A stretch of 64,000 nucleotides of DNA from Paracidovorax valerianellae (GCF_900102625.1 NZ_FMZC01000001.1:248001-312000); one strand, 5' to 3'. Shown: positions 35,213-44,737, numbered from the stretch's first letter. Notes: generated by a model from the sequence alone, not told the origin. Program-made: numbers and translations.

Positions 35213-36094
35213 TTACTTCTGGCGCGTCAGCACGCGGGCCAGGATATTGAGGCCAAGAACGGCGACGGTGATCAGGAACACCCCCGCCCAGGCCAGTTGC
35301 TGCCAGTTCTCGTAAGGGCTCATGGCGAACTTGAAAATGGTGACCGGAAGGCTGGCCATCGGCTTGCCCAGGTCGGCATTCCAGAACTGGTTGTTGAGCG
35401 CCGTGAACAGTAGCGGCGCCGTTTCACCCGCGATGCGGGCCACCGCCAGCAGCACGCCGGTGATCACCCCTGCACGCGCGGCGCGCAAGGTCACCATCGT
35501 GATGACTTTCCACTTGGGCGTACCAAGCGCATAGGCGGCTTCCCGCAGGCTGGCAGGCACCAGCACCAGCATGTTCTCGGTCGTGCGGATCACCACCGGA
35601 ATCACGATCAATGCCAGGGCCAGAATGCCGGCGTACGCGGAAAAGCTCTTGAACCGGGCCACGATCACCGCATACACGAACAGGCCGATGACGATGCTGG
35701 GTGCCGACAGCAGGATGTCGTTCACGAAGCGGGTGGTAGATGCCAGCCAGCCCCGCGTGTCGTACTCGGCGAGGTACACACCGGCCATGATGCCGATGGG
35801 CGTTCCCACGAAGGTCGCGAGCGAAACCATGACGAGCGAGCCGAAGATGGCGTTGGAGATACCGCCCACTTCGTTGGGTGGCGGTGTCATCTCCGTGAAC
35901 AACGCCAGGCTGAGCCCACCGATGCCGAGACGGATCGTTTCCCAAAGAATCCACACCAGCCAGAACACACCGAACACCATGGCGGCAAGCGAGAGCGTGA
36001 GAGCGATGTTGTTCAGGCGCTTGCGGCTGTCGTAGCGGCGTTGGCGCAACTGGGCCATTTCGGCGGCCGTGATCAGATGTTGCGACGTGCTCAT
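35213..36094 (-). CDS. pstA: phosphate ABC transporter permease PstA
   Basis: A 293-residue inner-membrane permease with six predicted helices after a short N-terminal cytoplasmic stretch. The coupling loop that meets PstB is near [23 protein letters not shown]. It starts within the pstC stop (ATGA), so the two permeases are likely made in equal amounts. Confidence 0.96.
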   Translation of the reverse strand: MSTSQHLITAAEMAQLRQRRYDSRKRLNNIALTLSLAAMVFGVFWLVWILWETIRLGIGGLSLALFTEMTPPPNEVGGISNAIFGSLVMVSLATFVGTPIGIMAGVYLAEYDTRGWLASTTRFVNDILLSAPSIVIGLFVYAVIVARFKSFSAYAGILALALIVIPVVIRTTENMLVLVPASLREAAYALGTPKWKVITMVTLRAARAGVITGVLLAVARIAGETAPLLFTALNNQFWNADLGKPMASLPVTIFKFAMSPYENWQQLAWAGVFLITVAVLGLNILARVLTRQK

Positions 36095-37116
36095 GCGCGG
36101 GTTCCTTCATTCTTTTGAAGACGGGACAGCAGCACCTTGGACAGGGCCAGCACCACGAACGTGATGAAGAACAGCACCAGTCCGAGGTAGATCAGCGAGG
36201 CCTGGTGCAGGCCCTCGCCCGCTTCGGCGAATTCGTTGGCCAGCGCCGAGGTGATGCTGTTGGCGGCTTCGAAAACCGACAGCGAATTGAGCTGGTTCAT
36301 GTTACCGATCACGAAGGTCACGGCCATCGTCTCGCCCAGCGCACGGCCCAGGCCGAGCATCACGCCGCCCAGCACGCCGGTCTTCGTATACGGCAGCACG
36401 ACCTTCCAGACCACTTCCCAGGTCGTGGAACCCAGCCCATAGGCCGATTCCTTGAGCAGCGCAGGGGTGACTTCGAAGACATCCCGCATGACCGCCGCAA
36501 TGAACGGGATGATCATGATCGCCAGGATGATGCCGGCCGAAAGAATGCCGATACCCACCGGGGGGCCGGACACCAGAGCGCCCAGGTAGGGAATGCCGCT
36601 GAACAGCGACTGCAGCGGCTGCTGCACCCAGGCGGCCAGGATGGGCCCGAACACCATCAGGCCCCACATGCCATAAACGATGGAGGGAACCGCTGCGAGC
36701 AATTCAATGGCGGTACCCAGCGGGCGTTTGAGCCAGGCGGGGGAGAGTTCGGTGAGAAAGAGCGCAATGCCGAAGCTCACCGGCACGGCGATGAGCAACG
36801 CGATGAACGACGTGGCCAACGTGCCATAGATCATGACGAGGCCGCCGTAATCGTTCTGGACGGGGTCCCAAACGCTGCGCGTCAGAAAGGTCAGGCCGTA
36901 CTTCTCGATAGAGGGCCACGCCCCCACGACGAGCGACAGCAGGATGCCCACCAGGAGCGCCAGCGTGAGCAAGGCGGCACCACGGGCGAGCACCCCGAAG
37001 ATGCGATCCGCCAGCACGCCGGACAGAAGCGGCGACCTGGGGGGCGGGGTGGTATTCGGAGCCTCGGCGCGAACCGGCATCGAGGACGACTGGCGGACTG
37101 GCATGGTGCTGGACAC
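36091..37116 (-). CDS. pstC: phosphate ABC transporter permease PstC
   Basis: A 341-residue permease with six core helices and a proline-rich N-terminal extension of about 30 residues. The coupling loop is near [24 protein letters not shown] 37116 is chosen because AGGAAGG lies upstream at a good distance; ATG 37104 is the alternative. An attenuator-like hairpin separates it from pstS. Confidence 0.95.
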   Translation of the reverse strand: MSSTMPVRQSSSMPVRAEAPNTTPPPRSPLLSGVLADRIFGVLARGAALLTLALLVGILLSLVVGAWPSIEKYGLTFLTRSVWDPVQNDYGGLVMIYGTLATSFIALLIAVPVSFGIALFLTELSPAWLKRPLGTAIELLAAVPSIVYGMWGLMVFGPILAAWVQQPLQSLFSGIPYLGALVSGPPVGIGILSAGIILAIMIIPFIAAVMRDVFEVTPALLKESAYGLGSTTWEVVWKVVLPYTKTGVLGGVMLGLGRALGETMAVTFVIGNMNQLNSLSVFEAANSITSALANEFAEAGEGLHQASLIYLGLVLFFITFVVLALSKVLLSRLQKNEGTRA

Positions 37117-37132
37117 TGCTGTGCCTTCCTTA

Positions 37133-37170
37133 AGAAAAAACGAACTGGCGGCCTGCGAAGGCAGGCCGCC
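37133..37170 (-). terminator. attenuator between pstS and pstC
   Basis: A perfect 10-bp stem GGCGGCCTGC / GCAGGCCGCC with a four-base loop, followed on the minus strand by AGTTCGTTTTTTC. It probably stops most transcripts after pstS, giving more binding protein than permease. Confidence 0.8.
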
Positions 37171-37176
37171 ATGTGA

Positions 37177-38217
37177 TTACTTCAGCGAAACGGTTTTGCC
37201 GGAAGTGTCCTTGATATCGCCCCAGGACTTCATGATGACGTTCTTCACGGAATCCGGCATGGGCACGTAGTCCAGATCGGCTGCCGTCTTGTCACCCGAC
37301 TTATAGGCCCATTCGAAGAACTTGAGCGACGTCGTCGCCTGAGTGGGCTTGTCCTGCGCCTTGTGCATCAGGATGAAGGTCGCGCCGGTGATGGGCCACG
37401 ATTCCTTGCCAGGCTGATTGGTGAGGATCTGGTAGAAGCTCTTGGCCCAGTCGGCGCCAGCGGCAGCGGCCTTGAACGCGCTGTCTTCCGGCGAGACGAA
37501 TGCGCCATCGGCGTTCTGGAGCTGCACGTAGTTCAGCTTGTTCTGCTTCACGTAGGCATATTCCACGTAACCGATCGAGTTGGGAAGGCGCCCGACGAAA
37601 GCGGCCACGCCTTCGTTGCCCTTGCCACCAGCGCCCGTGGGCCAGTTGACGGCGGTGCCTTCACCGACCTTGGACTTCCACTCGGCGTTCACCTTGGAGA
37701 GGTAGTTGGTGAAGATGAAGCTGGTGCCCGAACCGTCGGCACGGCGAACGGGCGCGATGGCTGCGTCTGGCAAATTAACGCCGGGGTTCAGCGCCTTGAT
37801 GGCTGCATCGCTCCAGTTCGTGATCTTGCCCAGATAGATGTCACCCAGCACCTGTCCGCTCAGCTTGATCTGGCCAGGAGAAATACCTTTGATGTTCACC
37901 ACGGGAACCACACCGCCGATGACGGTAGGAAATTGCAGCAGGCCCTTCTTGGCCAACTCGTCGTCCTTCAGGGGAGCGTCCGATGCACCGAAGTCCACCG
38001 TCTTCGCTTCGATCTGGCGCAGGCCGGCACCCGAACCCACCGACTGGTAATTGATCTTGACGCCGGTTGCCTTGTTGTAGTCTGCAGCCCACTTGGAGTA
38101 CAGCGGAGCAGGAAAGCTTGCACCGGCACCCGTGGCTTCTTGTTGCGCCCAGGCACTGGAGAAAGCACCAGCAGCCACCACACCCGACACCAGAATCCGA
38201 ATCACAGACAGTTTCAT
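37177..38217 (-). CDS. pstS: periplasmic phosphate-binding protein PstS
   Basis: A 346-residue secreted protein with a Sec signal ending near [11 protein letters not shown]. It binds phosphate; [42 protein letters not shown] and [16 protein letters not shown] form the ligand site. It is the first gene of the pst-pho operon. GAGGT is the ribosome binding site, and a tandem Pho box lies about 50 bases upstream. Confidence 0.97.
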   Translation of the reverse strand: MKLSVIRILVSGVVAAGAFSSAWAQQEATGAGASFPAPLYSKWAADYNKATGVKINYQSVGSGAGLRQIEAKTVDFGASDAPLKDDELAKKGLLQFPTVIGGVVPVVNIKGISPGQIKLSGQVLGDIYLGKITNWSDAAIKALNPGVNLPDAAIAPVRRADGSGTSFIFTNYLSKVNAEWKSKVGEGTAVNWPTGAGGKGNEGVAAFVGRLPNSIGYVEYAYVKQNKLNYVQLQNADGAFVSPEDSAFKAAAAGADWAKSFYQILTNQPGKESWPITGATFILMHKAQDKPTQATTSLKFFEWAYKSGDKTAADLDYVPMPDSVKNVIMKSWGDIKDTSGKTVSLK

Positions 38218-38265
38218 GTAGGAACCTCTTGGTTGAGAAGAATCAGTGAGGCGACTCTAGAAGCC

Positions 38266-38287
38266 CTTTATGACACCGTCGTGACAC
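38266..38287 (-). promoter_or_regulatory. Pho box for pstS
   Basis: On the minus strand, two adjacent 11-bp repeats, GTGTCACGACG and GTGTCATAAAG, match the PhoB repeat pattern (consensus start CTGTCAT). A -10-like TAGAGT lies six bases downstream at 38254-38259. Confidence 0.85.
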
Positions 38288-38357
38288 TGACCGTACTCTG
38301 TCATTCATTGGCTTCAGAGGAAAAACAGCTCTGTCCTGTCACGCAACCGTCATGGTT
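38287..38357 (+). promoter_or_regulatory. Pho boxes facing the fasciclin gene
   Basis: On the plus strand, CTGTCACGCAA plus CCGTCATGGTT (38336-38357) is a good tandem repeat, and CTGACCGTACT plus CTGTCATTCAT (38287-38308) a weaker one. TAGTCT at 38364-38369, six bases after the nearer box, could be the -10. They are distinct from the pstS box. Confidence 0.75.
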
Positions 38358-38412
38358 GCTGCGTAGTCTCCGGCGCACCGACCCCGTCGGCAACCCTTCG
38401 GAGAAACCCTAC

Positions 38413-38907
38413 ATGTACCGCCGTTACCTCTTTCCTGTCTTGCTGGCCGCCATTACCGTTTCAACGCTGAGCGCCTGCGCCACGGCTCCCAGCGCATCGG
38501 GCCCGATTCCCGCAGCCTTGGCAGCCACGCCGTCCATCAGCACGTTCCGCACCCTGGCTACGCAGGCCGGACTGTCCGACACGTTGGCGGTTGGCGGCCC
38601 TTACACGGTATTTGCCCCGTCTGACGAAGCATTCAAGGCAGTGCCCGCCAAGACCATGGCAGAACTGCGCGCTGACAAAGCCAAACTCCAGGCGGTTCTG
38701 AACTATCACATCGTTCCCAAGCGCCTGACGGCTGCCGATGTGCAGCCTGGCTCGGTCAAGACGCTGCAAGGCGGTGAAATCACCGTTGCGCGCGCCGGCA
38801 CCTTCGTGACCGTGGAAGACGCCATGGTCGTGCAGGCCGACATTCTGGCCAGCAACGGCGTGGTACATGTGGTCGATCGCGTGCTGATGCCACCGGCCAA
38901 GAAGTAA
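38413..38907 (+). CDS. fasciclin-domain lipoprotein
   Basis: A 164-residue predicted lipoprotein. A signal of about 20 residues ends in the lipobox LSAC, giving lipidated Cys22. One fasciclin (FAS1) domain fills the rest, with both signature boxes, YTVFAPSDEAFKAVP and LASNGVVHVVDRVLMP. FAS1 domains mediate adhesion or bind small ligands; the bacterial role is little known. ATG 38413 follows a GGAGA site. It diverges from pstS across a spacer that holds Pho boxes on both strands, so it is probably phosphate-regulated. Confidence 0.88.
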   Translation: MYRRYLFPVLLAAITVSTLSACATAPSASGPIPAALAATPSISTFRTLATQAGLSDTLAVGGPYTVFAPSDEAFKAVPAKTMAELRADKAKLQAVLNYHIVPKRLTAADVQPGSVKTLQGGEITVARAGTFVTVEDAMVVQADILASNGVVHVVDRVLMPPAKK

Positions 38908-39039
38908 TCCGGTCAAGACCGTAAACCTTCAGGGGAGGACGGTATGCCGGCCCTCCCCCGCCCAGCTCCGAAGCGCCATCGACTGGAAAGCAGGTGCTAT
39001 GCTGCCCCGCCTGAAAACCAGCGCGCACCGCGCCACACC

Positions 39040-40518
39040 ATGCACGACGGAACACTGCTTGCCGCTGTAGATCTGGGATCCAACAGCTTTCGCCTGGAAA
39101 TCGGGCGCTTCGAACACGGCCATATCCAGCGTGTGGAGTACCTCAAGGAAACGGTTCGCCAAGGCAACGGCCTGGACGAAGACCGCAACCTGACCCCCGA
39201 CGCCATGCAGCGCGGCTGGGATTGCCTGGCCCGCTTCGCCGAACGCCTCAAGGCTTTCGAGCCGCACCACGTTCGCGCAGTCGCCACGCAAACCCTGCGG
39301 GAGGCGCGCAACCGCGAGATATTTCTGCAACGCGGCAGCGATATCTTGGGACACCGCATTGACGTGGTCTCTGGCCCCGAAGAAGCCCGACTCATCTACC
39401 AAGGCGTGGCACGGCTGCTGCCCCAGTCCGATGAACGCCGGCTGGTCGTTGACATCGGCGGTCGATCTACCGAATTGATCTTGGGCCAGCAGTTTTCGGC
39501 CCGGGCCGTCGCTTCGTACCGGGTGGGCAGCGTGGCTTGGTCCAGCCGGTATTTTGCGGACGGGATCTTCACCGCACAGACCTTTCGCACCGCCGAAATC
39601 GCAGCCCAGGCGGTTCTGGACGAAGCGCTCAACACCTATCGACCAGACGCCTGGGATGTGGCTTACGGGTCGTCCGGCACGGTAGGCGCCGTGGGAGACG
39701 TTCTGGCGGCTGCGGGCCACCCCGCCGGAGTGGTCACGCGCCAGGGCCTGGATTGGCTGCAAGAACAGCTTTTGCGTGTGCGGTCCGTGGACAGGCTCCG
39801 CATGGAAGGGCTGAAGGAAGAGCGCCGCAGCGTGATCGGCGGTGGCCTCAGCGTGCTGCGCGCCGTGTTCGAGTTGCTGCAGATCGAGCAGATGCAGGTC
39901 GCGCAAGGCGCTTTGCGGCAGGGTGCGCTCTACGATCTGCTGGACCGCGAACTCCCGGAAACCGACCTGCGCTCGTCAACCGTTCGGGGCCTCATGCACC
40001 GCTTTGCCGTGGACATCGAGCATGCGGAACGTGTCGCCAAGACGGCTTGCACTCTGTTTTTACAGGCCTGCCGCAAGCCGTCCGAGCGCGATGAGCGCAA
40101 ATTGGCATGGGCAGCCCAGTTGCACGAGGTGGGTTGCCGCATCTCGCACAGCGAATACCACCATCACGGTGCCTATATTTTGGACAACACCGATGCCGCA
40201 GGGTTCGCGGTGTGGGAGTTGCACCGGCTCGGCCTTCTGATCAAAGGCCATCGGGGCAAGGTGCGCAAGCTCGAAGCCAACCTGGAAGATGCCGATCTTG
40301 CGCTGCAGCTCGTCTGCCTGCGGGTGGCCGTTGCCCTGTGCCATGCCCGCCGCGCGCCCGACATGGACGGGATGGCGCTGTCCCAGCAGGGCAACCGCTA
40401 TGTCATTACCTCTCGCCCGGGTTGGTCGGCGTTGTATCCGCAGTCGGCCCATCTTCTTCGGGAAGAAAGCGGAGCCTGGCTGAAAACGCCATGGGAGTTC
40501 ACAGCAGAGCTCCGTTGA
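39040..40518 (+). CDS. ppx: exopolyphosphatase / Ppx-GppA phosphatase
   Basis: A 492-residue enzyme that removes terminal phosphate from polyphosphate, or pppGpp in GppA relatives. The ASKHA-fold signatures AAVDLGSNSFRLEIG, LVVDIGGRSTELI and the phosphate loop YGSSGTVGAVGD are present; the C-terminal HD-like domain has LHEVGCRISHSEYHHH. ATG 39040 starts just before the first signature, with no clear ribosome binding site. Lying near ppk1 it completes the polyphosphate cycle. Confidence 0.92.
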   Translation: MHDGTLLAAVDLGSNSFRLEIGRFEHGHIQRVEYLKETVRQGNGLDEDRNLTPDAMQRGWDCLARFAERLKAFEPHHVRAVATQTLREARNREIFLQRGSDILGHRIDVVSGPEEARLIYQGVARLLPQSDERRLVVDIGGRSTELILGQQFSARAVASYRVGSVAWSSRYFADGIFTAQTFRTAEIAAQAVLDEALNTYRPDAWDVAYGSSGTVGAVGDVLAAAGHPAGVVTRQGLDWLQEQLLRVRSVDRLRMEGLKEERRSVIGGGLSVLRAVFELLQIEQMQVAQGALRQGALYDLLDRELPETDLRSSTVRGLMHRFAVDIEHAERVAKTACTLFLQACRKPSERDERKLAWAAQLHEVGCRISHSEYHHHGAYILDNTDAAGFAVWELHRLGLLIKGHRGKVRKLEANLEDADLALQLVCLRVAVALCHARRAPDMDGMALSQQGNRYVITSRPGWSALYPQSAHLLREESGAWLKTPWEFTAELR

Positions 40519-40537
40519 AAGCGAGCGGTAAGGTGAA

Positions 40538-40566
40538 ACGGTATAAACTGTATATACCGTTTTTTT
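40538..40566 (+). promoter_or_regulatory. 8-bp palindrome with T tract: operator or terminator
   Basis: ACGGTATA and TATACCGT are perfect inverted repeats seven bases apart, followed by seven T. It may end the ppx transcript weakly, since the stem is AT-rich, or be the operator of the next gene, whose ATG is 18 bases past the right arm. TATAAA and TATATA inside could be -10 elements. Confidence 0.55.
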
Positions 40567-40577
40567 GATCTGCATCC

Positions 40578-41078
40578 ATGCCCAACACTACCGACGTTTC
40601 TGCTGCTTCTTCCACCCAGCCTGCCGCTGCTCCCACGACAGCGCCAGTAACAGCCGGCGCCACGCCCTCAGCTAAAAAAGCCGCGTCGCGCAGCCAATCC
40701 GCATCGGCCCCTAAGAAAGTGCCGGCCGCCCGCAAAAAAGCGGCAGCGAAGCCCGCCGAAACCAGCACACCCGTTCGAGACACAAAAGCCAAGAAGCCAA
40801 AGCTCGTGCGCGACAGCTTCACCATTCCCAAGGACGAATACGCCGCCATCGAAGCCTTGAAACTGCGGAGCGGTCAACTGGGGACGACCGCCAAGAAGAG
40901 CGAACTGCTGCGCGCCGGACTCAAATTGCTCTCCGCCCTCAGCAACGACGCGTTGGCGAAAGCGCTGCAAGACGTTCCGTCCATCAAGACCGGTCGCCCG
41001 AAGGCACAGGCATCCGCTCCGTCAACCACTGCAGCCAAAAAGGCCACTAAGCCGGCCAAGACAGCGCCACGCAAGTAA
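40578..41078 (+). CDS. ribbon-helix-helix-like protein with histone H1-like tails
   Basis: A 166-residue basic protein. Residues 1-75 and 132-166 are Ala/Lys/Pro/Ser-rich, like eukaryotic histone H1 tails (repeated KKAA, KKATKPAK). The core, about residues 77-130, starts VRDSFTIPKDEYAAIEALK and continues with SELLRAGLKLL, which looks like a ribbon-helix-helix DNA-binding fold: a strand then two helices. I suggest a nucleoid-associated or regulatory protein; no family name is claimed. A perfect palindrome lies just upstream. Confidence 0.7.
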   Translation: MPNTTDVSAASSTQPAAAPTTAPVTAGATPSAKKAASRSQSASAPKKVPAARKKAAAKPAETSTPVRDTKAKKPKLVRDSFTIPKDEYAAIEALKLRSGQLGTTAKKSELLRAGLKLLSALSNDALAKALQDVPSIKTGRPKAQASAPSTTAAKKATKPAKTAPRK

Positions 41079-41116
41079 CCTGTCCAGGAAATCTGGGCCT
41101 GGTCCGATGCCTAGGC

Positions 41117-41581
41117 TCAGAGAAAGTCCGGAGACTGCACCGCCAACAGGATGGTTTCCGTGGTGTCCAGTCTGGGCCGTTGGCGCAGCCACCAAACTGC
41201 GCCCTTGCGAATCGTGCACTCCGGCGCTTGCAGGCCCAGCAGCCCAGCCACGGTCTGGCCCAGCATAGGCTGGTGGCCCACCACCAGCACAGCGCCTTTC
41301 GACTTTGGCCACTGCGACAGTTCGAGCAACTCCTGGGGGCTGCCTCCCGGCAGCAGTTCCGCACGCAGCTTGTATTTGCGCCCCAGCGCTTTCGCCGTCG
41401 CTTCGGTGCGCCGGGCCGGGCTGCAAAGCATGCGCAGGCCATCGGGCAACTGCCGGTCCAGCCAGGCAGCCATGCGTGCCGCCTGTTTTTCGCCACGGGC
41501 CGTCAATGGGCGATCCAGGTCGTCCTGTCCTTCTCGGAGTTCTTCGGCCTCCGCGTGTCGCCAGAGGATGAGATCCATCAT
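41117..41581 (-). CDS. sixA: SixA-type phosphohistidine phosphatase
   Basis: A 154-residue histidine phosphatase. The RHx motif is LILWRHAEAEE with catalytic His9; SPARRTEATAK and VVGHQPML hold the other active-site residues. SixA removes phosphate from histidine phosphotransfer proteins. Its start overlaps the ppk1 stop (ATGA), so it is co-translated with a kinase that itself works through a phosphohistidine, a suggestive pairing. It converges with the RHH-like gene, 38 bases apart. Confidence 0.87.
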   Translation of the reverse strand: MMDLILWRHAEAEELREGQDDLDRPLTARGEKQAARMAAWLDRQLPDGLRMLCSPARRTEATAKALGRKYKLRAELLPGGSPQELLELSQWPKSKGAVLVVGHQPMLGQTVAGLLGLQAPECTIRKGAVWWLRQRPRLDTTETILLAVQSPDFL

Positions 41582-43782
41582 GTCTTGGATTTGGAGCGGT
41601 TTCCGCCACCGTGGTTGTCATTGACCAAGGGCGCAGTCACTGGCCCATAACGGTCCATCAGCGCCCGTTGCGCACCCTTCCCCGAGATCGGGTGGGGCGC
41701 GCGTTCATAGGTGCCGTCCGGCTGAAGCGTCCAGGCGTCCCGGTCGTCCTGCAGATAAGCCACCAGGCATTCGTCGATGATGCGTTGGCGCAAATCACGG
41801 TCCGTGACGGGCCAGGCCAATTCCACCCGGCGCAGCATGTTGCGGTTCATCCAGTCGGCACTGGACAGAAACAGGTCTTCGCTTTTTCCAGCGCGGAAAT
41901 AGAACACACGTGTGTGCTCCAGAAAGCGGCCGATCACCGAACGCACCCGGATGTTGTCGGTGAATCCCGCGCGCTGCGCAGGCAGCATGCAGGCACCCCG
42001 AACGATGAGATCGATGCGAGCGCCCTGCTGCCCTGCCCGGATGAGCGCGCGCATCAGAGCATCGTCCGTCAGCGCATTCATCTTGGCCACGATGCGGGCG
42101 TCCTCGCCCTTCGCTGCGGCCTGCCCCACCCGCTCGATCATTTCCAGCATGTGCTGCTGCAAATGGAAAGGCGCCAAGACCAGCTTGCGCAACTTGGGCA
42201 GCTTGTTCTGGCTGGCCAGGTGATTGAACACGGCGTCCATGTCGGCCGTGACTTCGGGATCTGCCGTGAAATAGCTCAGGTCGGTGTACAGGCGAGCCGT
42301 GCGCGGGTTGTAGTTGCCAGTCGACAGGTGCCCATAACGACGCAGATGCCGGCCTTCGCGGCGCGTGACCAGGAGCATCTTCGCGTGTGTCTTGAGCCCC
42401 ACCACCCCATAGACCACCTGCGCACCGATCGACTCCAGGGCCTCTGCCCAGTTGATGTTGGCCTCTTCGTCGAACCGCGCTTTCAACTCCACCACAGCCA
42501 TGACTTCCTTGCCGCGCCGGACCGCCTCGCGCAGCAATTCCATGAGTTCGGAATCCGCCCCGGTGCGGTAAATGGTTTGCTTGATGGCCAACACCTGGGG
42601 GTCGTTCACCGCCTCTCGCAGAAACGCCAACACGGCATCGAAACTCTCGAAAGGCTGGTGGGCCAGCACGTCGCGCCGCCCGATCTGCTCGATCAACGAG
42701 GTGCCTGGCTGGATCTGCCGGGGCCACACGGAACGCCAAGGCGTGAACAACAGCGCCGGGTCATTCACCAGGTCCACCAGTTGCGAAAGCCGCACCAGGT
42801 TCACCGGACCGTGCACGCGATATAGCGCTGCGTCGGGCAAGGCAAACTGCTGCTGCAGAAAATCAGACAGAAACCGCGAGCAACTGGATGACACCTCCAG
42901 CCGCACAGCCTGCCCGTAGTGCCGATGCTCCAGACCTTGCCGCAGCGCAGTACGCAAGTTGCGCACGTCGTCTTCGTCCACGGCGAGGTCAGAATGCCGG
43001 GTCACACGGAACTGGGAAAATTCGGTCACCTCGCGCCCGGTGAAAAGCTCCGCCAGATGTGCCCGCACAATGCTGGACAGACTGACGAATTGCGCTCCTG
43101 TCACCGCCACTTTGGAAGGCATGCGTATCAGGCGCGGCAGTACCCGTGGGACTTTGACGATGGCGATTTCGTTTTCACGTCCGAAGGCATCATTGCCTTT
43201 CAGCCGGACGATGAAGTTCAGTGACTTGTTCGCCACCTGCGGAAACGGATGCGCAGGGTCCAGGCCGACGGGAATCAGCAGCGGGCGGACTTCACGATCG
43301 AAGTATTCGTTGACCCAACGGCGTTGCGCCCCGGTGCGGTCCCCGTGCGACACGATGTGGATGTCCTGCGCCGCGAATGCGGGCGTCAGGGATTCGTTGT
43401 ACAGCGCGTATTGCCGCGCGACAAGGTCGTGCGCCTTGGCTGCCAATTCCTCGAAGGAGGCGACCGTGTAAGGCCCCTTGGTATCACCGTTTTGAGCTGC
43501 GGTGAGATGGGCAGCTGCGCGAACCTCGAAAAACTCATCGAGATTCGAGGAGACGATGCAAAGGTAACGCAGGCGCTCCAGCAACGGCACATCGATGCGG
43601 GCGGCCCAGTCGAATACCCGCTCGTTGAAAGCCAGGATGCTGTGGTCGCGATTGAGAAAATCAGGCTCGGCGTTCAATGCTTTCTCGGGCTGTTGCGGAG
43701 CGCTGGCCTCCTCGATTTCCCCATGGGTCGAGGCAGAGGCAAGGGGCGGCTCCGCAGGAATGTTCTCTGAAGGCGACGGCAT
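41578..43782 (-). CDS. ppk1: polyphosphate kinase 1
   Basis: A 734-residue enzyme that polymerises ATP terminal phosphate into polyphosphate. N-terminal block FLNRDHSILAFNERVFDWA, then VSSNLDEFFEVR; the catalytic histidines fall in GLKTHAKMLLV and FLEHTRVFYF. The frame is open back to 43884, but a Pho box and a possible -10 lie inside that stretch, so I choose ATG 43782 (MPSPSENIPAEPP). Even so, about 40 residues precede the conserved domain. It is followed directly by sixA. Confidence 0.93.
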   Translation of the reverse strand: MPSPSENIPAEPPLASASTHGEIEEASAPQQPEKALNAEPDFLNRDHSILAFNERVFDWAARIDVPLLERLRYLCIVSSNLDEFFEVRAAAHLTAAQNGDTKGPYTVASFEELAAKAHDLVARQYALYNESLTPAFAAQDIHIVSHGDRTGAQRRWVNEYFDREVRPLLIPVGLDPAHPFPQVANKSLNFIVRLKGNDAFGRENEIAIVKVPRVLPRLIRMPSKVAVTGAQFVSLSSIVRAHLAELFTGREVTEFSQFRVTRHSDLAVDEDDVRNLRTALRQGLEHRHYGQAVRLEVSSSCSRFLSDFLQQQFALPDAALYRVHGPVNLVRLSQLVDLVNDPALLFTPWRSVWPRQIQPGTSLIEQIGRRDVLAHQPFESFDAVLAFLREAVNDPQVLAIKQTIYRTGADSELMELLREAVRRGKEVMAVVELKARFDEEANINWAEALESIGAQVVYGVVGLKTHAKMLLVTRREGRHLRRYGHLSTGNYNPRTARLYTDLSYFTADPEVTADMDAVFNHLASQNKLPKLRKLVLAPFHLQQHMLEMIERVGQAAAKGEDARIVAKMNALTDDALMRALIRAGQQGARIDLIVRGACMLPAQRAGFTDNIRVRSVIGRFLEHTRVFYFRAGKSEDLFLSSADWMNRNMLRRVELAWPVTDRDLRQRIIDECLVAYLQDDRDAWTLQPDGTYERAPHPISGKGAQRALMDRYGPVTAPLVNDNHGGGNRSKSKT

Positions 43783-43824
43783 GGATGCTTTGGAATGGAT
43801 GGGTTCCGTCCCAGTATTGGCAGC

Positions 43825-43846
43825 CACGGTGACAGTTTCATGACAC
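43825..43846 (-). promoter_or_regulatory. Pho box for ppk1
   Basis: On the minus strand GTGTCATGAAA and CTGTCACCGTG are adjacent 11-bp repeats. CAATAC at 43814-43819, five bases on, could be the -10. This places the transcript start upstream of ATG 43782 and downstream of the longer alternative starts. Confidence 0.8.
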
Positions 43847-43900
43847 TTCGACTCAGTTGTCATGAGAGGTTTGCTGAGGTTCATGACAGATGAGACGCCG

Positions 43901-44737
43901 TCACATTCCGAGAAAGTGCTTGCGATAGCGCGACGGCAGGTCCGCGATGCGCATCAACATGGGGAGGTCGGCAGTGTTGAAGTCCGGGTCCCATGCCGGT
44001 GCGCCCAACACGCGAGCGCCCAGTCGCAGGTAGCCTTTGATGAGTGCGGGCGGCTCGATGTGGAGCGAGCCGTCCAACTGCTCCACAGGCAGGGGGAGCC
44101 TCGGAAGCACGTGGTAATCGATGGGAGCCAGATGCGTCTGCTTCACTTGGTGCCAGATGCTGGCCGCAGCGTCGCCACTGACCAAACCGTTGTGCAGCAT
44201 GGGAATGCTGGCACAGCCGATCATGGTGTCCAGTTGGTTGCGCACCATAAAGTCCGCCAGGGCGCCCCACAGGGCCAGAATGACACCGCCATGTCGATGA
44301 TCGGGGTGGACGCAACTGCGCCCCAGTTCCACCATGCGCTCGCGCAGGCTGCGCAATCGCGTCAGATCGAACTCGGTGTCGCTGTAGGTGCCTCCGACCC
44401 GCCGGGCCTGGGCCGGCGTGAGCACGCGGTAAGTACCGATCACCTGCCGGGTCGTGGCGTCGCGAACCAGCAGATGCTCGCAGTACTCATCGAAAAGGTC
44501 CACGTCATGCCCCGGCAGCGTGGTGTTGAGCCGTGCACCCATTTCGGATGCAAATACTTCGAACCTCAGCTGCTGCGCTTCCCGGACTTCGTCAAGGTGC
44601 CGCGCCCACGCCACTTCCACCCCACCCTGGGCTGGCAAAGCGCTTCCCAGATCGCTCGAAAGGCCTGGGCGGTGAAGTGACCCCCTGGGCAAGGAATCTG
44701 GACACAGGGGCATGGTCGGGGTGGGTAATTCGTTCAC
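43901..44737 (-). CDS. OlsB-like N-acyltransferase (GNAT fold)
   Basis: A 278-residue enzyme of the ornithine-lipid first-step type: 3-hydroxyacyl transfer to an amino group. Typical parts are LRFEVFASEMGARL, the GTYRVLTPAQARRVGGTYSDTEFDL segment in pieces, and RMVELGRSCVHPDHRHGG. GTG 44737 is chosen since GGGAGAG lies just upstream; ATG 44713 is the alternative. No OlsA partner is in the window. A Pho box lies 102 bases upstream, in keeping with ornithine lipids being made under phosphate limitation in other bacteria. Confidence 0.78.
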   Translation of the reverse strand: MNELPTPTMPLCPDSLPRGSLHRPGLSSDLGSALPAQGGVEVAWARHLDEVREAQQLRFEVFASEMGARLNTTLPGHDVDLFDEYCEHLLVRDATTRQVIGTYRVLTPAQARRVGGTYSDTEFDLTRLRSLRERMVELGRSCVHPDHRHGGVILALWGALADFMVRNQLDTMIGCASIPMLHNGLVSGDAAASIWHQVKQTHLAPIDYHVLPRLPLPVEQLDGSLHIEPPALIKGYLRLGARVLGAPAWDPDFNTADLPMLMRIADLPSRYRKHFLGM

